A stretch of 64,000 nucleotides of DNA from NCBI RefSeq assembly GCF_005771535.1, contig NZ_VANU01000004.1, forward strand, positions 62,001-126,000, given 5' to 3'. The notes under the pieces are model-generated. The model saw only the letters and a program-made list of their open reading frames with translations, was not told the DNA's origin and searched no databases. Origin of the DNA: Arcobacter arenosus (GTDB taxonomy: Bacteria > Campylobacterota > Campylobacteria > Campylobacterales > Arcobacteraceae). How positions within the stretch are numbered: the stretch's first letter is position 1; every line of letters starts with the position of its first letter. Position numbers and translations under genes: made by a program. This document shows, in pieces, positions 44,087-52,072 of the stretch.

Positions 44087-44785
44087 ATGAAATTTGAAAA
44101 ACTTATACATGGTAAATTAATAAAAAGATACAAAAGGTTTTTAGCTGACATAGTTTTAGATGATGGAAGTGAAATAACAGCCCATGTACCAAATAGTGGA
44201 GCAATGACAAGTTGCATTGAAGACAATTGTGATGTATGGATAACACACCATGATAATCCAAAAAGAAAATTAAAATATACCCTTGAACTTACAAAAATGG
44301 GAAAAGAGTTAATCTGTACAAATACAGGTGTTGCAAATAAAATTGCAATTGAAGCAATTGAAAATGGCGTAATAACTGAATTACAAGGTTATGATAATCT
44401 AAAACCAGAACAAAAATATGGAAATCAAAATAGTAGAATTGACATCTTATTGTGGAATAATGATAGTGATAAGAAATGTTTTGTCGAGATTAAAAGTGTA
44501 AGTTTAAATCTAGGGTCTACTTTAGCATTTCCAGATGCAAAAACAACTAGAGGTCAAAAACATTTAGAAGAATTAAGAGATATGGTAAAAGAGGGACATA
44601 GAGCTGTTATGCTTTATATAATACAAAGAACCGATTATCTTCCTTTTAGAATAGCCTATGAGATAGATAAAAAATATAATGAAATTTTTGAAGAGGTTAT
44701 AAAACAAGGCGTTGAAGTTTTAGTTTACCAATCTTCTATAAATCATGAAGAGATAAAAGTGTTTAAAAAAGTTAAGTTTAAATAG
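44087..44785 (+). CDS. sfsA: SfsA family protein
   Basis: I place the start at ATG 44087, with AAAGGA five bases upstream (232 residues); the open frame extends further up but only into a non-coding leader. The protein matches SfsA: RYKRFLADIVLDDG, HVPNSGAMTSCI, KYTLELTKMGK, NTGVANKIA, YGNQNSRIDILL, CFVEIKSVSL and FPDAKTTRGQKHL. SfsA has an OB-like N-terminal part and a PD-(D/E)XK-like C-terminal part. It binds DNA and affects sugar fermentation genes, and its exact role is not settled. Confidence 0.93.
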   Translation: MKFEKLIHGKLIKRYKRFLADIVLDDGSEITAHVPNSGAMTSCIEDNCDVWITHHDNPKRKLKYTLELTKMGKELICTNTGVANKIAIEAIENGVITELQGYDNLKPEQKYGNQNSRIDILLWNNDSDKKCFVEIKSVSLNLGSTLAFPDAKTTRGQKHLEELRDMVKEGHRAVMLYIIQRTDYLPFRIAYEIDKKYNEIFEEVIKQGVEVLVYQSSINHEEIKVFKKVKFK

Positions 44786-44862
44786 AAATAACACAACAAA
44801 ATATAATAAACTATAAGATTTTCTTAACATTTTTTATTAAAAATTGCTTAAGTTTCATAAGA

Positions 44863-44868
44863 TATAAT
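44863..44868 (+). promoter_or_regulatory. -10 box of the small membrane protein gene
   Basis: TATAAT in the context AAGATATAATTATG lies 30 bases before the ATG 44898; AAAGG (44883-44887) is the ribosome binding site. Confidence 0.5.
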
Positions 44869-44897
44869 TATGAAAAAATCATAAAGGTTAGTTATAT

Positions 44898-45107
44898 ATG
44901 AATAAGTTTGACAAATTTAGAAGCTTTTGTAGAAAGTTTAGAATTATTATTGGAGTGGTTCTAATTGCTATTGGTTTCTTTACAGGAATTGTATGGTTCT
45001 ATTTAGGAATTATTCCGTTAATTGCCGGTATTGTTGACTTTTGCCCAACATGTATGATTAGTAAGAAATGTACGCCAAAAAACTTACAACAAGAATCTCA
45101 AGCTTAA
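44898..45107 (+). CDS. DUF2892/YgaP-like small membrane protein
   Basis: The 69-residue protein has two membrane segments (about 17-33 and 36-48) with a G-rich turn and then FCPTCMISKKCTP, the DUF2892 ending with cysteines. Related domains sit at the end of rhodanese YgaP. The role is unknown. Its stop lies in a hairpin shared with the convergent sugar dehydrogenase gene. Confidence 0.75.
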   Translation: MNKFDKFRSFCRKFRIIIGVVLIAIGFFTGIVWFYLGIIPLIAGIVDFCPTCMISKKCTPKNLQQESQA

Positions 45108-45119
45108 TTGCTTGAGATT
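45094..45119. terminator. Bidirectional terminator hairpin
   Basis: Perfect 10-bp arms AATCTCAAGC and GCTTGAGATT with a TTAATT loop cover both convergent stop codons; TTTATAAATATTT follows on the plus strand. Confidence 0.55.
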
Positions 45120-46192
45120 TTATAAATATTTCCACTATCAGTTGAAATAAAAAGTTCTCCATTTTTAGATTCAACTATATTTCTCATCCTCTCCCTTATG
45201 TTTTCTAGAAATCTTTCTTCTTTAACTAAAGATAAATCTTCACTAATTTCAACTTTATTTAAATGTCTTAATTTTAAAGCTGTAGCTAAAATTTTTCCAT
45301 CTAATGATTTAAAAAGTTTACCATTATAAACAATAAGTGAACTAGGAGCAATTGATGGTATATAGACTTTTTTAGGTTGTATCATCCCTTTTTTATGTGT
45401 CCCCTCTCCCACATCTAAAGGTGCCCAATACTCTTTTCCATATGAAATAACTGGCCAACCATAATTTTTCCCTTTTTCAATTAAATTGATTTCATCTCCA
45501 CCTCTTGGACCATGCTCAATACTCCATAAACGTTGAGTTTTTTTATCATAAAAAATTCCTTGTGGATTTCTATGACCATAACTATAAATTTCAGGAAGTT
45601 TTCCTCTACTTTTAACAAAAGGGTTATCACTAGGGATACTACCATCTAAATTTAATCTAATAATGGTACCTGCATGATTTGTTAAATCTTGAGCATATTT
45701 CCTAACTCCCCTATCTCCTATAGAAAAAAACAGGTGACCATTTTCATCAAATGTGATTCTACTACCAAAATGAACATTCTTATCTGTAGCAGAATCACTA
45801 ACAAACAAATCTTTAAAATTTATAAGTTTTTCTCCATCGAATTTAGCACTTGCTAGTGTTGTAACACCTTGGTTATTTATAGATTTTGAATAAGTAAAAT
45901 AAAAAGTTTTATCAGTATCAAAATTTGGAGATTTTTTAACATCCAATAGACCACCTTGACCATGATTATGAACATCAATTTTACCTATTAATGGTTTTAA
46001 TTTTAAAGTGTCTAATTCTAAAACTAATATGTTACCAGCTTTTGTTGTAAGAATCATTCTTTTATCATCTATGAAGTCTATTCCCCATATTATCCCAAGA
46101 TTTGTTTCTATTTTATTTATTTCAAATTTTTCGTCAGCAAATAAATTTATAGAGATAAAAAGAGTTAAGATGATTTTTAGTAAGTATTTCAT
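45104..46192 (-). CDS. PQQ-dependent sugar dehydrogenase-like protein (YliI type)
   Basis: The 362-residue protein starts with a signal peptide (MKYLLKIILTLFISINLFA) and is a periplasmic six-bladed beta-propeller of the glucose/sorbosone dehydrogenase family: VHNHGQGGLLDVKKSPNF, FGSRITFDENGHLFFSIGDRG, SYGHRNPQGIFYD, EHGPRGGDEINLIEKGKNYGWP. It probably binds PQQ and oxidises aldose sugars. No PQQ synthesis genes are in the window, so the cofactor may be taken up or the enzyme may be apo. Confidence 0.9.
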   Translation of the reverse strand: MKYLLKIILTLFISINLFADEKFEINKIETNLGIIWGIDFIDDKRMILTTKAGNILVLELDTLKLKPLIGKIDVHNHGQGGLLDVKKSPNFDTDKTFYFTYSKSINNQGVTTLASAKFDGEKLINFKDLFVSDSATDKNVHFGSRITFDENGHLFFSIGDRGVRKYAQDLTNHAGTIIRLNLDGSIPSDNPFVKSRGKLPEIYSYGHRNPQGIFYDKKTQRLWSIEHGPRGGDEINLIEKGKNYGWPVISYGKEYWAPLDVGEGTHKKGMIQPKKVYIPSIAPSSLIVYNGKLFKSLDGKILATALKLRHLNKVEISEDLSLVKEERFLENIRERMRNIVESKNGELFISTDSGNIYKISSN

Positions 46193-46280
46193 TATAAACT
46201 CCTTAACATTGAATAATTAATTTTATGATTAAAAAGTTAAATAAGAATTAAGTGAAAAAAAGTAAATTCAAAATTTCAAA

Positions 46281-46306
46281 AAAGTAGCTTCTTTAAAAGC
46301 TACTTT
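46281..46306 (-). terminator. Terminator of the alpha/beta hydrolase gene
   Basis: Arms AAAGTAGCTT and AAGCTACTTT (10 bp, loop CTTTAA) overlap the hydrolase stop; on the minus strand the stem runs into TTTTTTG, a classical intrinsic terminator. Confidence 0.6.
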
Positions 46307-46997
46307 CTTTTATCCATGATTTTATTAAGTCAGATAATAATTCAGGAGTTTCTAAAGGAAGCATATGAGAAGTACCCTCCCTTGATATTACTTCAATATT
46401 TGTATGTTCTTTTTTTATTTTTTTAAGGGATTCATGATTTATAAGTCTGTCATTTAATGAATAAAAAAACTTAATAGGGAATTTTAAAGAAATTAACTGC
46501 TTATAAATATCATCTCTTTTAAATGTACTTTCCATTTGAACATTATAAACATCTTTTCCCATAGAAGAAAACATATCCTGCACTAATGCAATTAGCTCTT
46601 CATTATCTCTATTTGATTCTTCTAATAAAGATTGAGTTTTTTTGTAAGATAAACCTTTAAATCCTAAATTGTTCATTTGTTGCAAGGTTAGTTTTCTTTT
46701 TTCAATTTCATCTTCATTCATTGAACTAGGAGTCCCAGCAACAAGCATTAGTTTTTTTATCTTTTGGGGAAACTTTGTAGCAAAATAGCATGCGGTATAT
46801 CCACCTAAAGAAAAACCTAAAAGATTAATCTTTTCATCCTCTATTTGTTCATTTAATTGTTTTACGGATTGATCAAAATCACAAGTATGGGGTAAAGGTA
46901 AATGTATTAGTTCATAATCATCTAATAAAGGTATAAGTTTACTCCATAATCTTTCATCTGTCATAAGACCAGGAAGTAAATATATTTTTTCTTTCAT
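46293..46997 (-). CDS. Alpha/beta hydrolase
   Basis: The 234-residue protein has an alpha/beta hydrolase fold with oxyanion loop LLPGLM, nucleophile elbow GFSLGGY (Ser63), an Asp in FFYSLNDRLI and a C-terminal His in GTSHMLP. It is cytosolic. It resembles small esterases such as BioH-type carboxylesterases, but the substrate is unknown. It lies 65 bases downstream of the IclR regulator on the same strand. Confidence 0.85.
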   Translation of the reverse strand: MKEKIYLLPGLMTDERLWSKLIPLLDDYELIHLPLPHTCDFDQSVKQLNEQIEDEKINLLGFSLGGYTACYFATKFPQKIKKLMLVAGTPSSMNEDEIEKRKLTLQQMNNLGFKGLSYKKTQSLLEESNRDNEELIALVQDMFSSMGKDVYNVQMESTFKRDDIYKQLISLKFPIKFFYSLNDRLINHESLKKIKKEHTNIEVISREGTSHMLPLETPELLSDLIKSWIKESSF

Positions 46998-47062
46998 TTT
47001 CTATCCAGTGTATAATAATTTTTTTGTCTTTAGTTTTTATCAAAATTTTTATTAAAACTTTA

Positions 47063-47797
47063 CTAACAAATAATATTATATCCTTCAACTAAAGATGAAA
47101 TCTCTTTACCTAGTAAATTTAATTTTTCCATTGTAAGTCGTTCTTTAGTACCAGATATTCCCACTGCACCAATTAATATATTTTCATGGTTAAATAAAGG
47201 AACAGCCGTACAACACATATTATCTTGGAATTCACTATAATCAATAGAATATCCATTTTTCTGAACATCTTCTAAAGTCTGATTTAGTTCTTCCAAATTT
47301 TTTATTGTATTATGAGTATATTGATTTAATTTTAAATTTTCTAAACTATAGTTACCAAATGCAAGTATTGATTTACCTAAAGCACTCGTATGTAAAGGTG
47401 TTTGAAGACCTATATTATTTCTAGTTTTAAGCTTTCTAGAACTATTATCAACTTGATTTAAATATAAAACTTTATTGTTATCAAAAATACCTAAATAAGC
47501 ACACTCATTTGTCAGTTTTGATATCTCTTCTAATAGTGGTTTTGTTTTTTGAACAAGAAGTTGTATTTTTGTTTTTTTATTTTGTTCATTCTCTAAGCTT
47601 TTGGGAATAATCTCATTTGAATCATCTAAATATTCAATATAATCTTCATTGGATAATGTCTGTAAGATTCTTGACATAGTACTTTTATTTATATTCATTT
47701 TACTACAAAGAGTAGAAGCTTGAATAGGTTTTCCATAATTTACAATCTCTTTATAAACTTGTAAACCCTTAGATAGAGATTTCAAAGAATCTGACAT
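47063..47797 (-). CDS. IclR-family transcriptional regulator
   Basis: The 244-residue protein has an N-terminal winged helix (STLCSKMNINKSTMSRILQTLSNEDYI) and the C-terminal ligand-binding GAF-like domain (QTPLHTSALGKSILAFG, CCTAVPLFNHENILIGAVGISG) of IclR regulators. It is in the same direction as the DJ-1 gene upstream and the hydrolase gene downstream, so it may control both; a perfect 13-bp palindrome sits between it and the DJ-1 gene. Confidence 0.9.
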   Translation of the reverse strand: MSDSLKSLSKGLQVYKEIVNYGKPIQASTLCSKMNINKSTMSRILQTLSNEDYIEYLDDSNEIIPKSLENEQNKKTKIQLLVQKTKPLLEEISKLTNECAYLGIFDNNKVLYLNQVDNSSRKLKTRNNIGLQTPLHTSALGKSILAFGNYSLENLKLNQYTHNTIKNLEELNQTLEDVQKNGYSIDYSEFQDNMCCTAVPLFNHENILIGAVGISGTKERLTMEKLNLLGKEISSLVEGYNIIC

Positions 47798-47808
47798 TAT
47801 AATCCTTT

Positions 47809-47838
47809 ATGCAAAACTAATAAAAATTAGTTTTGCAT
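47809..47838. promoter_or_regulatory. Perfect 13-bp palindrome before the IclR gene
   Basis: Arms ATGCAAAACTAAT and ATTAGTTTTGCAT with an AAAA loop lie between the DJ-1 gene and the IclR start, with AAGGA just after the palindrome on the minus strand. There is no T-run after it, so an operator or an mRNA hairpin hiding the IclR start region is more likely than a terminator. Confidence 0.5.
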
Positions 47839-47843
47839 ATTTT

Positions 47844-48404
47844 CTATAAAAGTTCGTTAAATTTTGCTAACCAAGCAGGATGTGCAGGCCAAGCTGCTGC
47901 TGTAACTAAATGTCCATCAACATAAGCATCTTCAAAACCAATATCAACCCATGTTCCACCATTTGTATTAATATCAGGTGCACAAGCTGGATAAGCTGAA
48001 CAAGTTTTATCTTTTACAATACCAGCTGCAACTAAAACTTGTGCTCCGTGGCAAACTGAAGCAATTGGTTTTTTCTCATTATCAAAATGTTTTACCATTT
48101 CAATAACTCTTCCATTAAGTCTGATATACTCTGGTGCTCTACCCCCTGGAATTAATAAAGCATCATATTTTGTTTCATCAATTTCATCAAAAGAAGCGTT
48201 TAATGTAAAATTGTGTCCAGGCTTTTCAGTATATGTCTGGTCACCTTCAAAATCATGAATTGCAGTTTTTATTTGCTCCCCTGCTTTTTTATCTGGGCAA
48301 ATAACATCAACTTCATGACCTAACATTTTCAAACATTGAAAAGGCACCATCAATTCATAGTCTTCTACAAAGTCACCAGCAATAATTAATATCTTTTTTG
48401 ACAT
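47844..48404 (-). CDS. DJ-1/PfpI family protein
   Basis: The 186-residue protein has the flavodoxin-like DJ-1/PfpI fold with the reactive Cys118 in the nucleophile elbow SVCHGAQVL, followed by His119, and the conserved acidic residue Glu14. Family members are proteases, glyoxalases or stress chaperones. It is upstream of the IclR gene on the same strand, and a short palindrome lies before it. Confidence 0.88.
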   Translation of the reverse strand: MSKKILIIAGDFVEDYELMVPFQCLKMLGHEVDVICPDKKAGEQIKTAIHDFEGDQTYTEKPGHNFTLNASFDEIDETKYDALLIPGGRAPEYIRLNGRVIEMVKHFDNEKKPIASVCHGAQVLVAAGIVKDKTCSAYPACAPDINTNGGTWVDIGFEDAYVDGHLVTAAAWPAHPAWLAKFNELL

Positions 48405-48487
48405 CTCACTCTCCTATAATTAGATTTAGTTAATCTTATAGAAAGTGAATTTAATTGTAAACTTAGTAGAAAGATTAGTTTAAAATA

Positions 48488-48504
48488 GTTTCACTATATG
48501 AAAC
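48488..48504. promoter_or_regulatory. GTTTCA/TGAAAC palindrome upstream of the DJ-1 gene
   Basis: GTTTCA (48488-48493), a five-base gap and TGAAAC (48499-48504) lie in the 106-base gap between the DUF3095 gene and the DJ-1 gene. It could be an operator for the nearby IclR regulator or the end hairpin of the DUF3095 transcript. Confidence 0.3.
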
Positions 48505-48510
48505 ATAATT

Positions 48511-49647
48511 TTAATTTATCTCTTCTAACCTTTTTTTATATGCCTTTGCTGCAATTGCATATCCGCCATTTGTAGTATCCACAAAATGGATGTGTTTACC
48601 ATGTCTTTCAAAAATCAAACATGTCATAAGTGCATGTTTTGACTTATTTATTCCATAAACAAGTTTTTTATTTTGGTACTCTTTTTCCAAATACTCTTCA
48701 AGTTTTTCCATCTGTTTATTACTAATAGAAAAAACCATTCTTACTATATTGTCGAACTTTTCAATATCTGTTGTTGAGATGATTCTTTTTTTATAATTTT
48801 CCCACTCACCAATTTTAAACTTCATTAAGAAAAGCCCTAAAAAATTTATAACTCTTAATTTAAATAAATTAAGCATTTTACCTAATGATGATTTTGATAA
48901 AAAAGAAGCTTCAACATTTAAATCTTTAGCCTTAAAACTTAGTAGCAATTTATTTTCATCAATTGGATGTCTTGAATTAGAATCACCAATAATTTTTTCA
49001 ATATTTTCTAAAACCTCTTTATAATCTTTTTCATTAGGACATTTTAAAATAAATGACAAAGTCTCATCCTTTGACGATTCAATATAAGACCATCTGCACT
49101 CTAAACCTTCTAAATCTAACTCATAAAATTCATCTTTTTTATCTTTTATATGAAATTTATCATCAAGTTTTAGAAGATAATCAAAATAGTCTAAGCCCTC
49201 CCCTTTTATCAAAGCTTGTTCATGGTTTTGTGTAGGTTTATATTTAGCTATAAAAATCTCTTTTTCAAAACTTGAAAGTTTTTCTAAAGATATAGATCCA
49301 ATTCTAAGCTCTAAGCCATAAGCCTCTTTTGCCATTTCCCTAACTGCAACTAAAGCACGCCTAGAACCTTTATAAGCACGCCTTGGTACTAAAATAAAAG
49401 CACCATCTCCACCAAAGATATAAGGAAGTTCTAAAGTTCTATCAACATTTAAAACAGAAATAATACTCATTGCACCAAGCATATTTATCTCTTTGTATTT
49501 TCCTTTTTCAATATTTTTTGTAGAATCTTTCACATCAGTTGCAAAAAGGTGCCAATCATTTGGTACTTTTGTATAAATATCAGAGTTTGATAACTCTGTG
49601 AAATCACTTATTGATTTAAGATTTTTATAAAAATAATAAGTTGCCAT
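48511..49647 (-). CDS. DUF3095 protein with class III nucleotide cyclase-like motifs
   Basis: The 378-residue protein matches DUF3095: NDWHLFATDVKDSTKNIEKGKYKEINMLGAMSI and FGGDGAFILVPRRAY. The acidic residues Asp38 and Asp81 occupy the places of the two metal-binding aspartates of class III cyclases, so it may bind a nucleotide and metal. The second half has no clear match. It is cytosolic and lies eleven bases downstream of a truncated globin gene on the same strand. Enzymatic activity has not been shown to my knowledge. Confidence 0.75.
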   Translation of the reverse strand: MATYYFYKNLKSISDFTELSNSDIYTKVPNDWHLFATDVKDSTKNIEKGKYKEINMLGAMSIISVLNVDRTLELPYIFGGDGAFILVPRRAYKGSRRALVAVREMAKEAYGLELRIGSISLEKLSSFEKEIFIAKYKPTQNHEQALIKGEGLDYFDYLLKLDDKFHIKDKKDEFYELDLEGLECRWSYIESSKDETLSFILKCPNEKDYKEVLENIEKIIGDSNSRHPIDENKLLLSFKAKDLNVEASFLSKSSLGKMLNLFKLRVINFLGLFLMKFKIGEWENYKKRIISTTDIEKFDNIVRMVFSISNKQMEKLEEYLEKEYQNKKLVYGINKSKHALMTCLIFERHGKHIHFVDTTNGGYAIAAKAYKKRLEEIN

Positions 49648-49658
49648 TTAACTCTTTT

Positions 49659-50099
49659 TTAATTTATTGGTTCAGGAGTATTAATCATCCAAATAGAAAA
49701 AATATCAACATAATCCCAAAACGACTTCTTTTCCTCTTCACTTAAATTTGTTTCCTCAATCGCTTTTGCAAACATCTCCAACCAAACTACCCTTGCACTA
49801 GGAGTAATTTTAAAAGGCATATGCCTTGCTACCATTCTAGGAGCTCCTCTACTTTCATTAAAATACTTTGGTCCTCCACAAATTTGAATAAAAAAATCTG
49901 CTGAGTGTTTTTTTGCCATTGCCAAAGATTGTTCATTTTCAGGGAAAAGATCTTTAATCTTACTTTCTACTAATAAATCATAGTGTCTACTTATTAAATT
50001 TCTCATACCTTCTTCTTTTAAAGTTGCTAATATTATTGGATTTGGAAGGCTTACATTTGGTCTGTTTCCCATTGAAGTTTCTGAAATAGTATATTGCAT
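49659..50099 (-). CDS. Group II truncated globin-like protein
   Basis: The 146-residue protein has a truncated-globin fold: ISRHYDLLVESKI (helix B, Tyr40), QICGGPKYFNESRGAPRMVARHMPFKI with the proximal His93, and VVWLEMF (Trp106 at position G8), which fits group II (TrHbO-like) better than the group III Ctb of Campylobacter. It would bind haem and oxygen or NO in the cytosol. It is cotranscribed with the DUF3095 gene. Confidence 0.85.
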   Translation of the reverse strand: MQYTISETSMGNRPNVSLPNPIILATLKEEGMRNLISRHYDLLVESKIKDLFPENEQSLAMAKKHSADFFIQICGGPKYFNESRGAPRMVARHMPFKITPSARVVWLEMFAKAIEETNLSEEEKKSFWDYVDIFSIWMINTPEPIN

Positions 50100-50219
50100 T
50101 TAATTCCTTTTTTGATTTGTAAAAATATACACTTTTAATAATTTATAAATTATATGAAAATAAGGTAAATTAAAAAATTAAACAAATTTTGATAAAATTT
50201 AAAAAAACTTGGAAATTTA

Positions 50220-50609
50220 ATGAATACAAAAAATCTTTTTATATTATCTTTTATTGCTATACTTACAACATACTATTTTATTCTGGGCATTGATAAATCA
50301 ATTCAACTTATAAAAGATGAATATCTTTCAATACTAGCATTGATTGTAATTCTTTTAAGTCTTTTATTTTTTAAATTAAAGCTAAAAGGTCATCAAACTA
50401 TAAACTTTATTCAAAATAATCAATTTTCTTTAAAATCAACAATTTTATTTTTTTTAGTATTCCAAGTTGTTGACTATTATTATGAAAATGGATTTATAGG
50501 AATGATTTCACAATGGTTTTTATATTGGATAATGGGACTTATTGCAATAACATTAATGGAAACTATAAACTGCTATAAAAACTACAAATATCTAAAAAAC
50601 AAGCCTTAA
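50220..50609 (+). CDS. Small hypothetical inner membrane protein
   Basis: The 129-residue product has about four membrane segments (roughly 5-24, 34-52, 70-88, 96-115) and no family I recognise. It is a single gene, 91 bases before the glutamate symporter gene on the same strand, but with a separate AAAGGA and promoter-like sequence before the latter. No function is proposed. Confidence 0.6.
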   Translation: MNTKNLFILSFIAILTTYYFILGIDKSIQLIKDEYLSILALIVILLSLLFFKLKLKGHQTINFIQNNQFSLKSTILFFLVFQVVDYYYENGFIGMISQWFLYWIMGLIAITLMETINCYKNYKYLKNKP

Positions 50610-50700
50610 GTATTAAATTAAACTTAATTTTTTTATTAGTACCCACTTTTAAGCCACTTCATAATTATAAAATTATCTAAATGTATTTAAAGGATAATTA

Positions 50701-51942
50701 ATGAAAGAAAAATCATTATTGAAAAATGTTGGTGTGCAAATCATTATAGCAATGGTTTTGGGTACCATTGTTGGTATAGTAATGGGGAAAGATGCGTCTA
50801 TTTTTGCACCATTGGGAACAATATTTATTCACCTAATTAAAATGCTTGTGATACCTTTGATTGTAATCTCAATTATCTCTGGTGCTGCAAATTTAAGTGA
50901 TAGCCCAAGTGCAGGTAAAGTTGGAATTGGAACAATTGCTTTTTTCTTAGGAACTTCTGCTTTTGCTGTTGCATTAGCATTAATAGCTGGTGAAATTTTT
51001 AAACCAGGTGTAGGACTAGATTTAAGTAGTGTAACTCATATGTTCTCTGACCAATATGCAGACAAAGGTGCTCTTCCAGGGGCAATGGAAACACTTATTG
51101 GTATGATTCCAACAAATATTTTCCAATCACTAATGGATGCAAACATCTTACAAATTTTGGTATTTTGTTTATTTTTTGGTATAGCAATTTCTAAAATTCC
51201 AAATGAAAAAAGTGCTCCTTTAATTAATGGTTTAGAGGGAATGATTCAAGCTTTAATTTGGATGGTAACAATCGTTATGATGTTAGCACCAATTGGTGTA
51301 TTTGGTCTTATGGCTGATTCTATTGGTACTTATGGATTTGATATGTTAGGATTAGTTGCTAAACTATTTATAGTTTATATAGGTGCACTTCTAGTTTATG
51401 GATTTATTTTTTATCCACTAATTATAAAACTATTTTCTAATACTTCTGTAAGAGATTTTATTGGTGCTATGAAAAAACCTCAAATAGTTGCTCTTTCGAC
51501 TGCTTCATCTATGGCTACTCTTCCTGTTACAATGAAAACTTGTGAAGAGGATTTAAATGTTTCAAAATCTACTTCATCTTTTGTTTTACCACTTGGAGCT
51601 ACAATTAACATGAGTGGAAATGCAATCTATTATGGACTTGTGGCTATTTTCTTTGCACAAATGTATAATATTGATTTAGGTTTAGCAGGATATGCTGCAA
51701 TTATTTTTACAGCTACTATTGGTGCTATTGGACAAGCAGGTGTTCCAGGTCCTTCATTTTTAGTTGTTGCTGTTTTACTTGCTGCTGGAATTCCAATTGA
51801 AGGTTTACCTTTATTATTTGCCCTTGATAGGATTTTTGATATGACGAGAACTGCTTTAAATATAACAGGTGACGCTGTTTGTGCAGTGGTTATTGATAAT
51901 TTAAATGAAAAACAAGACAAACTTCAATCAGTTGAAGTTTAA
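50701..51942 (+). CDS. gltP: Dicarboxylate/amino acid:cation symporter (GltP type)
   Basis: The 413-residue protein has the DAACS fold: HLIKMLVIPLIVISIISGA, the serine-rich loop PQIVALSTASSMATLPVTMKTCEE, the substrate-binding LPLGATINMSGNA, and ALDRIFDMTRTALNITGDAVCAVVI near the end, which carries the Asp and Arg contacts for acidic amino acids. It imports glutamate, aspartate or C4-dicarboxylates with sodium or protons. AAAGGA precedes the ATG. Confidence 0.92.
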   Translation: MKEKSLLKNVGVQIIIAMVLGTIVGIVMGKDASIFAPLGTIFIHLIKMLVIPLIVISIISGAANLSDSPSAGKVGIGTIAFFLGTSAFAVALALIAGEIFKPGVGLDLSSVTHMFSDQYADKGALPGAMETLIGMIPTNIFQSLMDANILQILVFCLFFGIAISKIPNEKSAPLINGLEGMIQALIWMVTIVMMLAPIGVFGLMADSIGTYGFDMLGLVAKLFIVYIGALLVYGFIFYPLIIKLFSNTSVRDFIGAMKKPQIVALSTASSMATLPVTMKTCEEDLNVSKSTSSFVLPLGATINMSGNAIYYGLVAIFFAQMYNIDLGLAGYAAIIFTATIGAIGQAGVPGPSFLVVAVLLAAGIPIEGLPLLFALDRIFDMTRTALNITGDAVCAVVIDNLNEKQDKLQSVEV

Positions 51943-51945
51943 ATA

Positions 51946-51970
51946 AAAGAAGAGATCAACTCTCTTCTTT
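51946..51970 (+). terminator. Terminator of gltP
   Basis: Perfect 10-bp arms AAAGAAGAGA and TCTCTTCTTT with a TCAAC loop start three bases after the stop codon. Confidence 0.55.
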
Positions 51971-52072
51971 GTTAGCTCTTTTAATTACAATATTTAATAT
52001 AAAAGTAAAATGTAAACTTTAATTAAATCTACTTGATGTATACTGACTTAGAATATATTTTAGGTATTTTAA

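Noticed and set aside
47809-47838. Palindrome as a rho-independent terminator
   Set aside because: No T-run follows on either strand, and the IclR ribosome binding site begins at once after it.
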